In this document: positions 16,187 to 24,152 of the stretch, piece after piece
How positions within the stretch are numbered: position 1 is the stretch's first letter
Layout: every line of letters begins with the position of its first letter
Origin: Bacillus pinisoli
GTDB lineage: Bacteria; Bacillota; Bacilli; Bacillales; SA4
Reading direction: 5' to 3'
Length of the DNA stretch: 64,000 nt
Assembly: GCF_023036475.1 (NCBI RefSeq)
Contig: NZ_JAJQKI010000001.1
Span: 372,001-436,000 of the forward strand
Program-made: the position numbers and the translations under genes
Notes under the pieces: model-generated
The model's database searches: none
The model's input: only the letters and a program-made list of their open reading frames with translations
Told to the model about the DNA's origin: nothing

Positions 16187-16308
16187 TATGAAAATCCACC
16201 GTATTCAACGTAAGTAAAGAAAGTAAAAGTGCTAGTTTTCTATCTTTGTGGAAGCAATATCTACAGTAAGTTTTTATAGTTTTTATAGTTTTTAAAGTAT
16301 GCAACGAT

Positions 16309-16415
16309 AGGACTTTACTTGGAGGGGTGGGTATGATAGGCTGGCTTGCCTATTGAAACACCTGCTTCAGCCTTTCAAGACTAATCATGCCCACAGAGGC
16401 TCCAAGTCAAGTCCT
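16309..16415. repeat. long imperfect inverted repeat (foldback element)
   Basis: AGGACTTTACTTGGAG-GGG-GTGGGTATGA at 16309-16336 is nearly the reverse complement of 16385-16415 (TCATGCCCAC, then CTCCAAGTCAAGTCCT). A smaller ATAGGC/GCCTAT hairpin lies between. The arms are about 28-31 bases with few mismatches. A short 9-nt tandem repeat (AGTTTTTAT three times) precedes it. No ORF inside. It could be a remnant mobile element or a structured RNA. Confidence 0.55.
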
Positions 16416-16485
16416 TAATCACTTATCTTTGACTACATGTACATAAAGATAAAAGGTGCTACAGATCAACATTTTATTGCAGGTA

Positions 16486-16515
16486 CTGTAGATAAGGGTG
16501 CGTTAGCTTAATAAC
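16486..16515 (+). repeat. box copy on the plus strand (GGGTGCGTTAG)
   Basis: CTGTAGATAAGGGTGCGTTA then GCTTAATAAC. Same family as the boxes upstream of neighbouring genes but in the opposite orientation, so with 16154-16186 it brackets the foldback element. Confidence 0.5.
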
Positions 16516-16525
16516 TTCCACAAAA

Positions 16526-16562
16526 AATGCACTTCTCCTTCTTGAAGAAATGCATCTTTTAG
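16526..16562 (-). terminator. terminator of the 16579-17010 gene
   Basis: Minus strand: ATGCATTTCTTC, AAGAAG loop, GAGAAGTGCAT, then TTTTTTG. Strong stem with a T run, 17 bases after the stop codon. Confidence 0.85.
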
Positions 16563-16578
16563 TATAGGGAATAGCAGT

Positions 16579-17010
16579 CTAGTGGTATCGAAACCAAACA
16601 AACCATCCTTTTTCCTTACTTTTTGCTAAAAATATTTGACCTTGGGCTAAATTAGCACCAGGTGCTTTTGGAAAATCTAAGCGTACAAGCCATGACTTTT
16701 CAGCAATTTCCTTGCCACAAAAGGTCTTGGCCATTCCAAAATAAGCTTCATCTTCATTCCCAACTGTTTTAGGAAAAGGTTTGGCAGTTACAATATTCCA
16801 TCTTGTGTATAGGTCAGGAAAACCTTCTAATCCAGTTCCATAAGTTTTGGGTATTAGAGTAGTTAATGCTCTAATTATTTCTTCTCTATCTTTAATTGAT
16901 GTTGCCTCTAATTCGCTTAGAACTGGACATTTTTCAGGTTGAGCGGAACCCAGAATTGGAGCAGAGATCATACTTGTAATTGTAATGGTCATTAAAGTTA
17001 ACATTTTCAT
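16579..17010 (-). CDS. secreted protein, function unknown
   Basis: A 143-residue protein with a signal peptide of about 23 residues (hydrophobic TLMTITITSMISAPILGS, possible cleavage after GSAQ). Two cysteines, in EKCPVL and KTFCGK, may form a disulfide. The C-terminus is rich in beta-prone sequence (GQIFLAKSKEKGWFVWFRY). No family recognised with confidence. Own terminator downstream. Confidence 0.6.
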   Translation of the reverse strand: MKMLTLMTITITSMISAPILGSAQPEKCPVLSELEATSIKDREEIIRALTTLIPKTYGTGLEGFPDLYTRWNIVTAKPFPKTVGNEDEAYFGMAKTFCGKEIAEKSWLVRLDFPKAPGANLAQGQIFLAKSKEKGWFVWFRYH

Positions 17011-17130
17011 TTATGGAAAACACCTCAGTGATATGTTTCCTAGATTTAAGGAAAATAGTCCAATAAGAGGTACAAGCCAATAGAGGCTCCCATAACTTAA
17101 AAAGCAACCGTTGCTTTAATATAATACCAA

Positions 17131-17547
17131 TTAGGCTGGACTACGACATTCATATTTTTCTTTCGGGTCATATTTTCTTACATTGTACTTCTGCATTACC
17201 CATTCGCCCTCTGTTTCCCAATCTTTTTTTAACGTAACTGTAAATATATCCATAAAATTATGTGGACCTGTAAATGTAACAAACTCAATCTTGGTTTCAA
17301 AAAGCCAAGAACCAGGATGATGAAGCTTTTTTATTTCAATAACCCTTTCACAAAAAGAGCCTATTTCAAAGGTTGTTCCGTAGTAATCATCTACAGCTGC
17401 AAGCATAGGTTTGGCTAACAAGTCTATAACTGCATCTTCTAATAAATTTTCTCTTGTTGTTTCTGTTTTGGTGGGTAAATTTGCATAAGTAGTAGTAGAT
17501 AAGATTGTTAATATAACAAAGGTAAGGATTAGATATATTTTTTTCAT
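17131..17547 (-). CDS. secreted DUF3888-like protein
   Basis: A 138-residue exported protein with a signal peptide (residues 1-22, ending TTYA). The mature part begins with LLEDAVIDLLAKPMLAAVDDYYG, followed by the beta-rich region seen in DUF3888 proteins of Bacillus. Two cysteines (ESFCER region and YECRSPA) may pair. Ribosome site GGAGG six bases before the ATG. Function of the family is unknown. A CTAACGG-type box lies upstream. Confidence 0.65.
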   Translation of the reverse strand: MKKIYLILTFVILTILSTTTYANLPTKTETTRENLLEDAVIDLLAKPMLAAVDDYYGTTFEIGSFCERVIEIKKLHHPGSWLFETKIEFVTFTGPHNFMDIFTVTLKKDWETEGEWVMQKYNVRKYDPKEKYECRSPA

Positions 17548-17602
17548 TTAGATTACCTCCAAAATATATTGAAGGTATTTTCCCACTAGTAAAAATATAT
17601 AT

Positions 17603-17638
17603 CCTTGTTCCACTATCCTCTTCCGTTACTTCAATAAG
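17603..17638 (-). repeat. upstream box copy (AGTAACGGAAGAGGATAG)
   Basis: Minus strand: CTTATTGAAGTAACGGAAGA then GGATAGTGGAACAAGG. Variant of the CTAACGGG box, 55-90 bases upstream of the DUF3888-like gene. Confidence 0.5.
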
Positions 17639-17643
17639 CTAAC

Positions 17644-18162
17644 CTATTCCTTAATTCCTAAAAGCTTTTTGCTTTGAGAAATTAAGTCTAAAAAACTTTC
17701 TTGGTTTTCAGCTTGAAAAAGTTTATAAATTGAAAATAATTCTACCCTTAAAGGGGAATTTTGCTGATTGAGTAAAGAATCTTCATTTCTCCAATAAGTA
17801 AACCAAGGCAAAGCTTCATTTTCTACAAATAATAGTATTTGATTCGCACATCTAGTAGTAGTTTCTATATCGTTATGAAACCTAAAGTTATAATGAATTG
17901 GATATTCGTTTTTATATCCGTTGGCTTGGATTCCATTCAATGCTACAAAGTCCAGACCGTCAAAAAGGAACCTAATGCCACTATAAACTCTAAAGGATGA
18001 ATCAGACCTAAATTTATGTAAATGTATAAATTCAATTCTATCGTCATATAGCCTTGTATAAAAGGTGGGTTTAGTCCTACTAAATCCATATGCTTGTAAC
18101 AAATCACCGAATTTACTTTGAACAATACTCATATTCTTTTTCTCAAGACATTTATCCTTCAA
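17644..18162 (-). CDS. hypothetical protein, DUF4304-like
   Basis: A 172-residue cytoplasmic protein with no signal or membrane segment. The stretch from LLQAYGFSRTKPTFYTRLYDD to FVALNGIQANG resembles the L..x-GF-x(8)-F-x-R pattern of DUF4304 and related immunity-like proteins; this is a weak match. I start at TTG 18162, where AAGGAG is eleven bases upstream; an in-frame GTG at 18174 overlaps the ribosome site. Preceded by a good CTAACGGG box. Confidence 0.55.
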   Translation of the reverse strand: MKDKCLEKKNMSIVQSKFGDLLQAYGFSRTKPTFYTRLYDDRIEFIHLHKFRSDSSFRVYSGIRFLFDGLDFVALNGIQANGYKNEYPIHYNFRFHNDIETTTRCANQILLFVENEALPWFTYWRNEDSLLNQQNSPLRVELFSIYKLFQAENQESFLDLISQSKKLLGIKE

Positions 18163-18180
18163 TACTGTATTCACTCCTTA

Positions 18181-18212
18181 CGTTAATCCACTAAACTTTC
18201 CCGTTAGCGAAA
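18181..18212 (-). repeat. upstream box copy (CTAACGGGAAAGTTTAGTGG)
   Basis: Minus strand: CTAACGGGAAAGTTTAGTGG then ATTAACG. One of the clearest copies, about 20-50 bases upstream of the 17644-18162 gene. Confidence 0.65.
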
Positions 18213-18236
18213 TATGAACATGCTTATACAATCATG

Positions 18237-18614
18237 TTAATTCCCTCTTTTTGCTAAAAGGACATCTTGATGAAAATTTATCATCATTTTAAGAAACCAA
18301 TTGTACCTGACTCTCACTTCACCTATGGTCTCTTTAACTTCGATATAATGATGGAAATCGTGCCTTATGTATAAAATATGTAATCCATCTTCTAACTTAA
18401 ATACACTAAAGATGAAACTGACATCGGAATCATCGTATGTATCCTTGATTATTAAATTATAGCTAAAATCATTAACAACATTTACTTTTGTTAGTCGTAG
18501 TGTATTTAAATCCAGATATGTAACTTGTCCTCGCCCTAAATACTTATTTAAAGTTATGTAGGTTTCATTATTAATTTCTCTATTCGACCTTAGAACAATC
18601 TCACTGGTATTCAA
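18237..18614 (-). CDS. hypothetical protein
   Basis: A 125-residue soluble protein, beta-rich, with a conserved-looking LEDGLHILYIRHDFHHYIEV segment. I start at TTG 18614 because TTTGGAGGTG lies five bases upstream. The longer in-frame reading from 18662 would translate through the ribosome site and the CTAACGGG-type box. No family recognised. Confidence 0.55.
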   Translation of the reverse strand: MNTSEIVLRSNREINNETYITLNKYLGRGQVTYLDLNTLRLTKVNVVNDFSYNLIIKDTYDDSDVSFIFSVFKLEDGLHILYIRHDFHHYIEVKETIGEVRVRYNWFLKMMINFHQDVLLAKRGN

Positions 18615-18634
18615 GATCACACCTCCAAATCGTT

Positions 18635-18669
18635 CTTTTACTATACTTACCCGTTTGTCCAACAGTAAC
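18635..18669 (-). repeat. upstream box copy (CAAACGGGTAAGTATAG)
   Basis: Minus strand: CTGTTGGACAAACGGGTAAG then TATAGTAAAAG. Upstream box of the 18237-18614 gene, in the intergenic gap it shares with the divergent 18757 gene. Confidence 0.5.
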
Positions 18670-18756
18670 TAAGAATTTAAAAATCCATCCTTTATGAGAT
18701 GTAATTTTCACATAACTATGTATTTAATTGTAAATAATATACTTGGGTGATTAAAC

Positions 18757-19533
18757 ATGAAATTAAAATTACATATGATACTAAGCTTTTTATTAGTTGT
18801 TACAGTTCTGTTCCCTATAAATTCAGCAGCGGAAGAGGTAAATAAGGATCGTGTTAGACAGCAATTTATTGATGCAATCTCCAAAAGTGACCAAGACAAA
18901 TTGAGAAAACTAGTATTGCCAAATGTCAAAATTCCAGAGATAAGGGAAGATACCCCTATCAAAAGAATACAAGGATTACCTTCATCTAAAGAAGATACAA
19001 TGGTCTTCATTGGCTACTTTGGAGAAGAAAAAGTAGAAAATAGTGATGAAGGGATTACAAGAATTGCATTTATTTGGGAGGTAACTGTAACTAATAATAG
19101 AGTTTCTAACATTGCAGTAGTATCAGACGCTGCTAACCCTTTTATGAACGAACTTAAAGCAACAAAAACCTATAGGAGCAAATATAATAAGACAGTCCTA
19201 GTTCCTTCCTATTTCCCAAATGATGTAACTCATGTAAAAAGCAATATCATCGATGATGAAATTGCGATAAAGTATAAGAGTAACAAAAGTATACTAGAGC
19301 TTAAAGCATCTCAACTCAAAAATCAGAGCTTAAACCCTAAAAATCAAGGGTTTGATAAAGTGAAGATTAAAAATAGCAACGAGGCATATATCCATGAACT
19401 TTCAGATGGTTATCAAATTGATTTTGTCTATGATGACCTTCATTATTCTGTCTGCTATAAGTTTAAAAACCAAAAAAAAGACCCAAAATCAAAAAATAAA
19501 CTAATACAAGTAGTTAATTCGATGTTTAGATAA
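18757..19533 (+). CDS. secreted protein with DUF4367-like C-terminus
   Basis: A 258-residue exported protein: signal peptide (residues 1-24, ending NSAA), then an N-terminal helical domain (NKDRVRQQFIDAISKSDQDKL) and a C-terminal half with VLVPSYFPNDV and Y-K-S-N-K-S-I-L-E-L repeats. That half resembles the DUF4367 fold (outer leaflet or sporulation-associated proteins). Function unknown. Followed by a strong terminator. Confidence 0.6.
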   Translation: MKLKLHMILSFLLVVTVLFPINSAAEEVNKDRVRQQFIDAISKSDQDKLRKLVLPNVKIPEIREDTPIKRIQGLPSSKEDTMVFIGYFGEEKVENSDEGITRIAFIWEVTVTNNRVSNIAVVSDAANPFMNELKATKTYRSKYNKTVLVPSYFPNDVTHVKSNIIDDEIAIKYKSNKSILELKASQLKNQSLNPKNQGFDKVKIKNSNEAYIHELSDGYQIDFVYDDLHYSVCYKFKNQKKDPKSKNKLIQVVNSMFR

Positions 19534-19549
19534 GAATTCGCAAGTTATT

Positions 19550-19573
19550 GATGCTCCTTATGGAGCATTTTTC
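19550..19573 (+). terminator. terminator of the 18757-19533 gene
   Basis: GATGCTCC, loop TTAT, GGAGCATT, then TTTT. Sixteen bases after the stop codon. Confidence 0.88.
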
Positions 19574-19659
19574 ATTGACTGTCAAATCTATACTCAATAA
19601 TTGGAATAGGAGTAACTTCTCGAGTTGCGATTTCTTCATAGTTCATTGAATTCTTATTC

Positions 19660-19833
19660 TTATTTTAAATGACTGTTAGTTTTCTTCCTTCTAACAACAA
19701 AAACAGCCCCTAAATAAAGTCCTATTCCTATTAGATTCAAAATTAAATTACCTGTCCTGTTCAGGCTGTCTATTGTTAACCCAATTAATAAACTCCCGAT
19801 CAAAATAAGTAAAATAGCAAGTAATAACCGCAA
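19660..19833 (-). CDS. small two-helix membrane protein (57 aa)
   Basis: A 57-residue protein: helix 1 LLLAILLILIGSLLIGL, a short polar loop with DSLNRTGN, helix 2 LILNLIGIGLYLGAVFVV, and a basic tail RRKKTNSHLK. The TTG start at 19833 is preceded by AAGGA nine bases upstream. A box of the CTAACGGG family follows the same upstream layout as its neighbours. No family recognised; the inside-positive tail supports a real membrane protein. Confidence 0.55.
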   Translation of the reverse strand: MRLLLAILLILIGSLLIGLTIDSLNRTGNLILNLIGIGLYLGAVFVVRRKKTNSHLK

Positions 19834-19873
19834 TTCTTTCCATCCTTCTATTCGAACAACAATATAAATTCGT

Positions 19874-19910
19874 CTTTTCTTATTGAAGTAAACTTACCTT
19901 TAGTTTAGTA
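19874..19910 (-). repeat. upstream box copy (CTAAAGGTAAGTTTACTTC)
   Basis: Minus strand: AAACTAAAGGTAAGTTTACT then TCAATAAGAAAAG. The spacing matches the other boxes, with GGG reduced to GG. Confidence 0.5.
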
Positions 19911-19971
19911 ATTTTTATAAAGATAGCTTTGATCTATTCTTGGATTTACGCGCCCAAACACAGTAGTATAT

Positions 19972-20130
19972 TTACATCATGAAAAACATAATTCCATTAA
20001 TAAATACGATAGTTATAATTACCCCTACAACAAACTTTTTAACTGTAAATTGCATGCTTCCATTTTTCATTCCTCTATATACTAAAACCGATATAATTAA
20101 GATGAGTAAAGTAAATGAAATTGTCACCAT
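19972..20130 (-). CDS. small two-helix membrane protein (52 aa)
   Basis: A 52-residue protein with two hydrophobic helices (ISFTLLILIISVLVY and FVVGVIITIVFINGIMFFMM) joined by RGMKNGSMQFTVKK. AGAGGTGG lies directly before the ATG at 20130; the GTG one codon later has better spacing and may be the true start. The opposite-strand 63-codon ORF here is its shadow. No family recognised. Confidence 0.5.
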   Translation of the reverse strand: MVTISFTLLILIISVLVYRGMKNGSMQFTVKKFVVGVIITIVFINGIMFFMM

Positions 20131-20215
20131 TCCACCTCTATTCTATAAGCAACTTCTTCCAATCTTCTAATCCAAATATTCATTGCCAATTAACGCTGAT
20201 AAAAAAATACAACAG

Positions 20216-20242
20216 ACCAAATCTTTTGCGATTTGGTCTTAA
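20216..20242 (-). terminator. probable terminator downstream of the HlyD-like gene
   Basis: AGACCAAATC and GATTTGGTCT arms with a six-base loop. The T tract follows only after GTTGTA on the minus strand, so termination may be inefficient. Confidence 0.5.
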
Positions 20243-20307
20243 TTAGTATTCTATTTTATATATCTCTCCACCGAAACGGAACTACTTATAACTTGTTTCA
20301 GCAGCTT

Positions 20308-21504
20308 TTAATTTGCGAACATTGCTCTTAATACGAAGGCAGTTGCTTTTTTCTTTTTGATTTCCTTTAACTGTGAAAAATCACCGAATACTTCTTTTGC
20401 GGGCATGACAAATGGAAGATCTGACTTTAATTTTGTAGGCTTACTTACGATTAGATGTTCATTCGTAATTCCACTTATAACCTCGGTTTTTCCTTTGTTT
20501 TCTAGCCCAATCTCAATCTCTACCTTTTTTACTTTTCCATTCTCAAGTACGTACACAAAAGGTTTTTTTCCTTTGACGATCGTCTTACTCGGGAGTAGCT
20601 GTGTTTGTAGACTTTCACTTTCCACAATCTCAACCTCAAGGTGATGAGCAAATAGTAGTGGGTTTTCCTCCTCCGTCACCGTTACAGAGAAAGGAAAATA
20701 GCTCGTCTCTTCATGAAGTGAAGGAGCTTTTATAGGAAATTGTGATATCTCACTGATCGTACCAAGGATCGGCTGTTCTCCTTGGGGAATATAGACCTTC
20801 TGACCAACCTCTATATGTTCAAGATCACGTTCTGTTAACTCCCCTTTGATGACATAAGGATACGTTATTATTTTCATAATCTCATCCTGACCATTTGGCG
20901 AGACCGATTTCACAATTCCGTCGCTTGTACTAACAATGGTCTTTGTATCAATTTGTGATTCGACTCGATTCAATTGTGATTCATAGTCTTCTATGTCCAT
21001 TTCTAACAGCTCTTCTTGGAATTCAAGCTCTCGGATTTGACTATCAATTAAGGCTTCATTTGCTTCTGCCTGAGCTTCTTCCCACTCTGATTCAAATTCG
21101 GTTGGAAATTGAACCCTTTTAAGAGCTAGAATATCACTCTTAATCTTCGTAATTTCTGCTTCTGCTCGATCTATTTTACTTTCCAACTGATCAGTTAGCT
21201 CGATATACTCACTCGTACTATACCGTAGGAGCTCTGTTCCAACGGTAACCTCATCTCCTTCACTTACAAGGATTTCATCGATGGTCCCGAGCTGTTGTTG
21301 ATAAGATATGACTTGTTCTTCGAGTGACGTAACGACTCCCCTTTTTATATGAGATATTCGAATATCCCCTTCTTTTGACTGTTCAAACTGATGAACCTTT
21401 TCTACCTTGTACACTTTTTCATTATATTTTTGATAGAGATATAGATTTCCTACAATGATGCTTGTTGTTAGTAAAATACTACATGACCAAATCCATTTCT
21501 TCAT
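20308..21504 (-). CDS. HlyD/RND-type membrane-fusion adaptor (YknX-like)
   Basis: A 398-residue protein with one N-terminal transmembrane anchor (WSCSILLTTSIIVGNLYLY). It then has a split lipoyl/beta-barrel region and a long central coiled coil (about residues 100-185, EITKIKSDILALKR to ESQLNRVESQID), as in periplasmic-adaptor-like proteins of Gram-positive ABC exporters. No ABC ATPase or permease lies beside it; its only operon partner is a Yip1-like membrane protein upstream, so the exporter it serves is unknown. Confidence 0.78.
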   Translation of the reverse strand: MKKWIWSCSILLTTSIIVGNLYLYQKYNEKVYKVEKVHQFEQSKEGDIRISHIKRGVVTSLEEQVISYQQQLGTIDEILVSEGDEVTVGTELLRYSTSEYIELTDQLESKIDRAEAEITKIKSDILALKRVQFPTEFESEWEEAQAEANEALIDSQIRELEFQEELLEMDIEDYESQLNRVESQIDTKTIVSTSDGIVKSVSPNGQDEIMKIITYPYVIKGELTERDLEHIEVGQKVYIPQGEQPILGTISEISQFPIKAPSLHEETSYFPFSVTVTEEENPLLFAHHLEVEIVESESLQTQLLPSKTIVKGKKPFVYVLENGKVKKVEIEIGLENKGKTEVISGITNEHLIVSKPTKLKSDLPFVMPAKEVFGDFSQLKEIKKKKATAFVLRAMFAN

Positions 21505-21513
21505 GTCTTCCTC

Positions 21514-22191
21514 CTACAAACCTAGTAAAGAATCAATGTTAATGACAGAGATTCCAGCTGCAATAATAGCCAATAGCAGATGAATTCCTACTACAATTAA
21601 CCCGATCTCTAGTTTTTTTCTAGATGTAACAGATTTAAGAAGGAGCGTTATATACAGTACCCCACCTAAATAAACCAAGTTTATATGACTTAGTATGTGT
21701 ATGAATAAAGGATGATCTAATAGAATTTGCCCGACAATTCCAAGAGAGAGGGGTGAAGAGATTGATGGTATTCCAAAAAAATAAAATAAACCTAATTCTA
21801 TCGCTTGATTTAAAAGTAAGAACCAGACAAACAGTAAATGAATGTGTACGAGTACTCCCCATTTAATTTCTCTCATGAATAAATAACTCAGTGAAGAGGA
21901 TAATAAAACATACAAAATAGGAAGTATTAGCCCTTTTAAACCTAATCCGAGGACGTGGTAAAATTGAAGTGCTTCAATTTCCTTCATGGAGGTTTGATTT
22001 ACTAGTTTTGAGATTTCCTCTGTATGGTATCCAGCTAAACCTAGCAGAGTTGAAAGTAATAGACTCATCCCCACTAATAATGAGGTTTTAAGTAAAATAG
22101 GTTTTATTAATACTTGCTCTTGTTCAGAGACCTTTTGTATATAAGCTTTTGATTGAAAGATTCCACGAATAACATGGACATTTGACTCCAT
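21514..22191 (-). CDS. Yip1-domain membrane protein
   Basis: A 225-residue protein with five hydrophobic helices in the Yip1 pattern, N-terminal cytoplasmic stretch first. I start at ATG 22191, where TTGGAGGTTGTGAA supplies the ribosome site; the nine upstream codons are not needed. It lies nine bases before the HlyD-like adaptor gene, so the two are cotranscribed. In other Bacillus genomes Yip1 proteins neighbour YknXYZ-type exporters, which fits the adaptor. Confidence 0.72.
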   Translation of the reverse strand: MESNVHVIRGIFQSKAYIQKVSEQEQVLIKPILLKTSLLVGMSLLLSTLLGLAGYHTEEISKLVNQTSMKEIEALQFYHVLGLGLKGLILPILYVLLSSSLSYLFMREIKWGVLVHIHLLFVWFLLLNQAIELGLFYFFGIPSISSPLSLGIVGQILLDHPLFIHILSHINLVYLGGVLYITLLLKSVTSRKKLEIGLIVVGIHLLLAIIAAGISVINIDSLLGL

Positions 22192-22454
22192 TTCACAACC
22201 TCCAACAAATTTCAACAATTTCCTATTTCAAGTATCATATCATAGTTATTTTTCATATTTTGGTAGATTATGTCGAATCCTTATAATTCTTTCCTACCAT
22301 TTTGTAAAGGTTTTTTACATTCTATTACATCATTCAGCACTATAGCGAAAGCATGATTCTATCCACATACAGCCCTTTGTAAATATTTTATATGGATAAA
22401 TTCTCCTATATATACAAATCTTATATACAACATTATTTTTGAGGTGTCGTTTAA

Positions 22455-24134
22455 ATGGGTGTCAAACCTAAGTTTGTTCAGGAAAAAGTACTCTTATCTT
22501 TAGCATTTTTCATCATGGCATTGTATGTTTCCCCTCTTTTTATATTAGGAGAAAACGCACATATTAGAGTCCACGATAACTTAGATTCAAACCTAGCCTG
22601 GTACAAGGTCTTAAAGGAAAGTGGCCAAATTTTTGGCGGTATGAATTCGGTCGTCCCACAAGTTATTAATGGCATCTCCAGAAACACCTATGGTACCGAG
22701 TGGAGTGGAATTGTTTGGTTACATGCTCTTTTCCCGACGATGATTGCGTATGCACTAAGTCAAACGATTACACGTGTTTTTGCTTTTATTGGAATGTACT
22801 TATTGCTAAAATCTCATTTTCTTAAAGGGAAAGAATGGGTCTTCATAAATATTGGAACGGCATTAGCCTTTTCATTAACACCATTTTGGCCATCCGGAAT
22901 GCTAAGCACTCTAGGAATGCCGTTAGCATTATGGGCATTTCTTAATATCCGCAATGGTCAGCATTCCTGGAAGAACTATGTCGTACTCACGCTTCTGCCT
23001 TTTTATTCAAGCATCGTGCTTGGGTTTTTCTTTTTTCTTGTAGCAATTGGTGTCTTCTGGTTCATTGATTGGATTCGTACAAAGAAAATGAATATACCTT
23101 TTTTAGTCTCCATTGTTTACATGACGTTCGTTTATTTAATCGTAGAATATCGTCTCGTTTACTCCTTTCTATTTTCTACGGATCCAAATTCAAGAGATGA
23201 ATACTTTCATGCCCGCCTTTCTTTATGGAGAGTTGTGCGATTGACCTTTAAGAACTTTGTCCTTGGGCATACCCATGTGATGACCGTGCATGGCTTGATT
23301 ATTCTTCCCGTTCTCTTGTTTGGCGTGTTTATCATTATTAAAAAGAAATTATGGAAACAGGAAAAGCTGTTTCTATACTTACTAGCTCTTAATTTCGGTT
23401 TATCAACTTGGTATGCCTTTTGGTTTTATAAAGGGTGGTTACCTTTAACTCAGCGTTTCCACTTCATGGATACCTTTAATTTTGCTCGATTCCATTTCCT
23501 AAGACCACTTGTGATCTATGTGAGCTTTGCTTTAGGGTTAAAGATCTTACTGACCTATACGAGAAATTCCAAAGGGTTAGTTATTTTTATGATCATTGGT
23601 CAGCTTCTTGTGTTAGGAGCATTTAATGATGAAATGATTTATCGGAATAAACCCTCAGTTAAGGAGTTCTTTGCAGAAGAATTATTTACAGATGTTAAAC
23701 AGTATATAGGCCTGCCTGTTGAGGATTATCGGGTAGCATCCATTGGTATTCATCCCGCAGTTTCCCAATATAACGGCTTTTTCACATTAGATACGTATAA
23801 CAATTTTTACCCCTTAACGTATAAGTATCAATTTAGAGAAGTGATTGAGAATGAACTAGAAAAAAATAAAACAATTAAAAGATATTTTGACGAATGGGGT
23901 GGCCGTTGTTACATCTTTACCTCCGAGCTTGGAAAGCATTATATGTTTTCAAAGCATACAAAGAAGAAGCTTGAACATTTAGAGATTAACACAGAGCCCC
24001 TAAAAGAAATGGGTGGAAAATATATTTTCTCTGCTGTACCGATTTTAAATGCGGTAGAAAACAACCTTCATTTAGAAAGAACGTTTGAACATGACCAGGC
24101 AGAATGGAAGATTTATTTATACAAATTACTTTAA
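22455..24134 (+). CDS. YkoS-like polytopic membrane protein (DUF6044-like)
   Basis: A 559-residue membrane protein with about ten hydrophobic helices and a C-terminal extracytoplasmic part (roughly residues 400-559). The region RVHDNLDSNLAWYK near the N-terminus is typical of glycosyltransferase-C-like or YfhO-like proteins. With the downstream polyprenyl-phosphate glycosyltransferase and GtrA it forms a three-gene set for transferring a sugar outside the membrane, the usual role of such trios. Ribosome site GAGGTG precedes the ATG. Confidence 0.72.
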   Translation: MGVKPKFVQEKVLLSLAFFIMALYVSPLFILGENAHIRVHDNLDSNLAWYKVLKESGQIFGGMNSVVPQVINGISRNTYGTEWSGIVWLHALFPTMIAYALSQTITRVFAFIGMYLLLKSHFLKGKEWVFINIGTALAFSLTPFWPSGMLSTLGMPLALWAFLNIRNGQHSWKNYVVLTLLPFYSSIVLGFFFFLVAIGVFWFIDWIRTKKMNIPFLVSIVYMTFVYLIVEYRLVYSFLFSTDPNSRDEYFHARLSLWRVVRLTFKNFVLGHTHVMTVHGLIILPVLLFGVFIIIKKKLWKQEKLFLYLLALNFGLSTWYAFWFYKGWLPLTQRFHFMDTFNFARFHFLRPLVIYVSFALGLKILLTYTRNSKGLVIFMIIGQLLVLGAFNDEMIYRNKPSVKEFFAEELFTDVKQYIGLPVEDYRVASIGIHPAVSQYNGFFTLDTYNNFYPLTYKYQFREVIENELEKNKTIKRYFDEWGGRCYIFTSELGKHYMFSKHTKKKLEHLEINTEPLKEMGGKYIFSAVPILNAVENNLHLERTFEHDQAEWKIYLYKLL

Positions 24135-24152
24135 CCATCAGGAGGTACGTTT

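Noticed and set aside
19979-20170. 63-codon plus-strand ORF
   Set aside because: No ribosome site. The opposite strand encodes a 52-residue two-helix membrane protein with AGAGGTGG just before its start.
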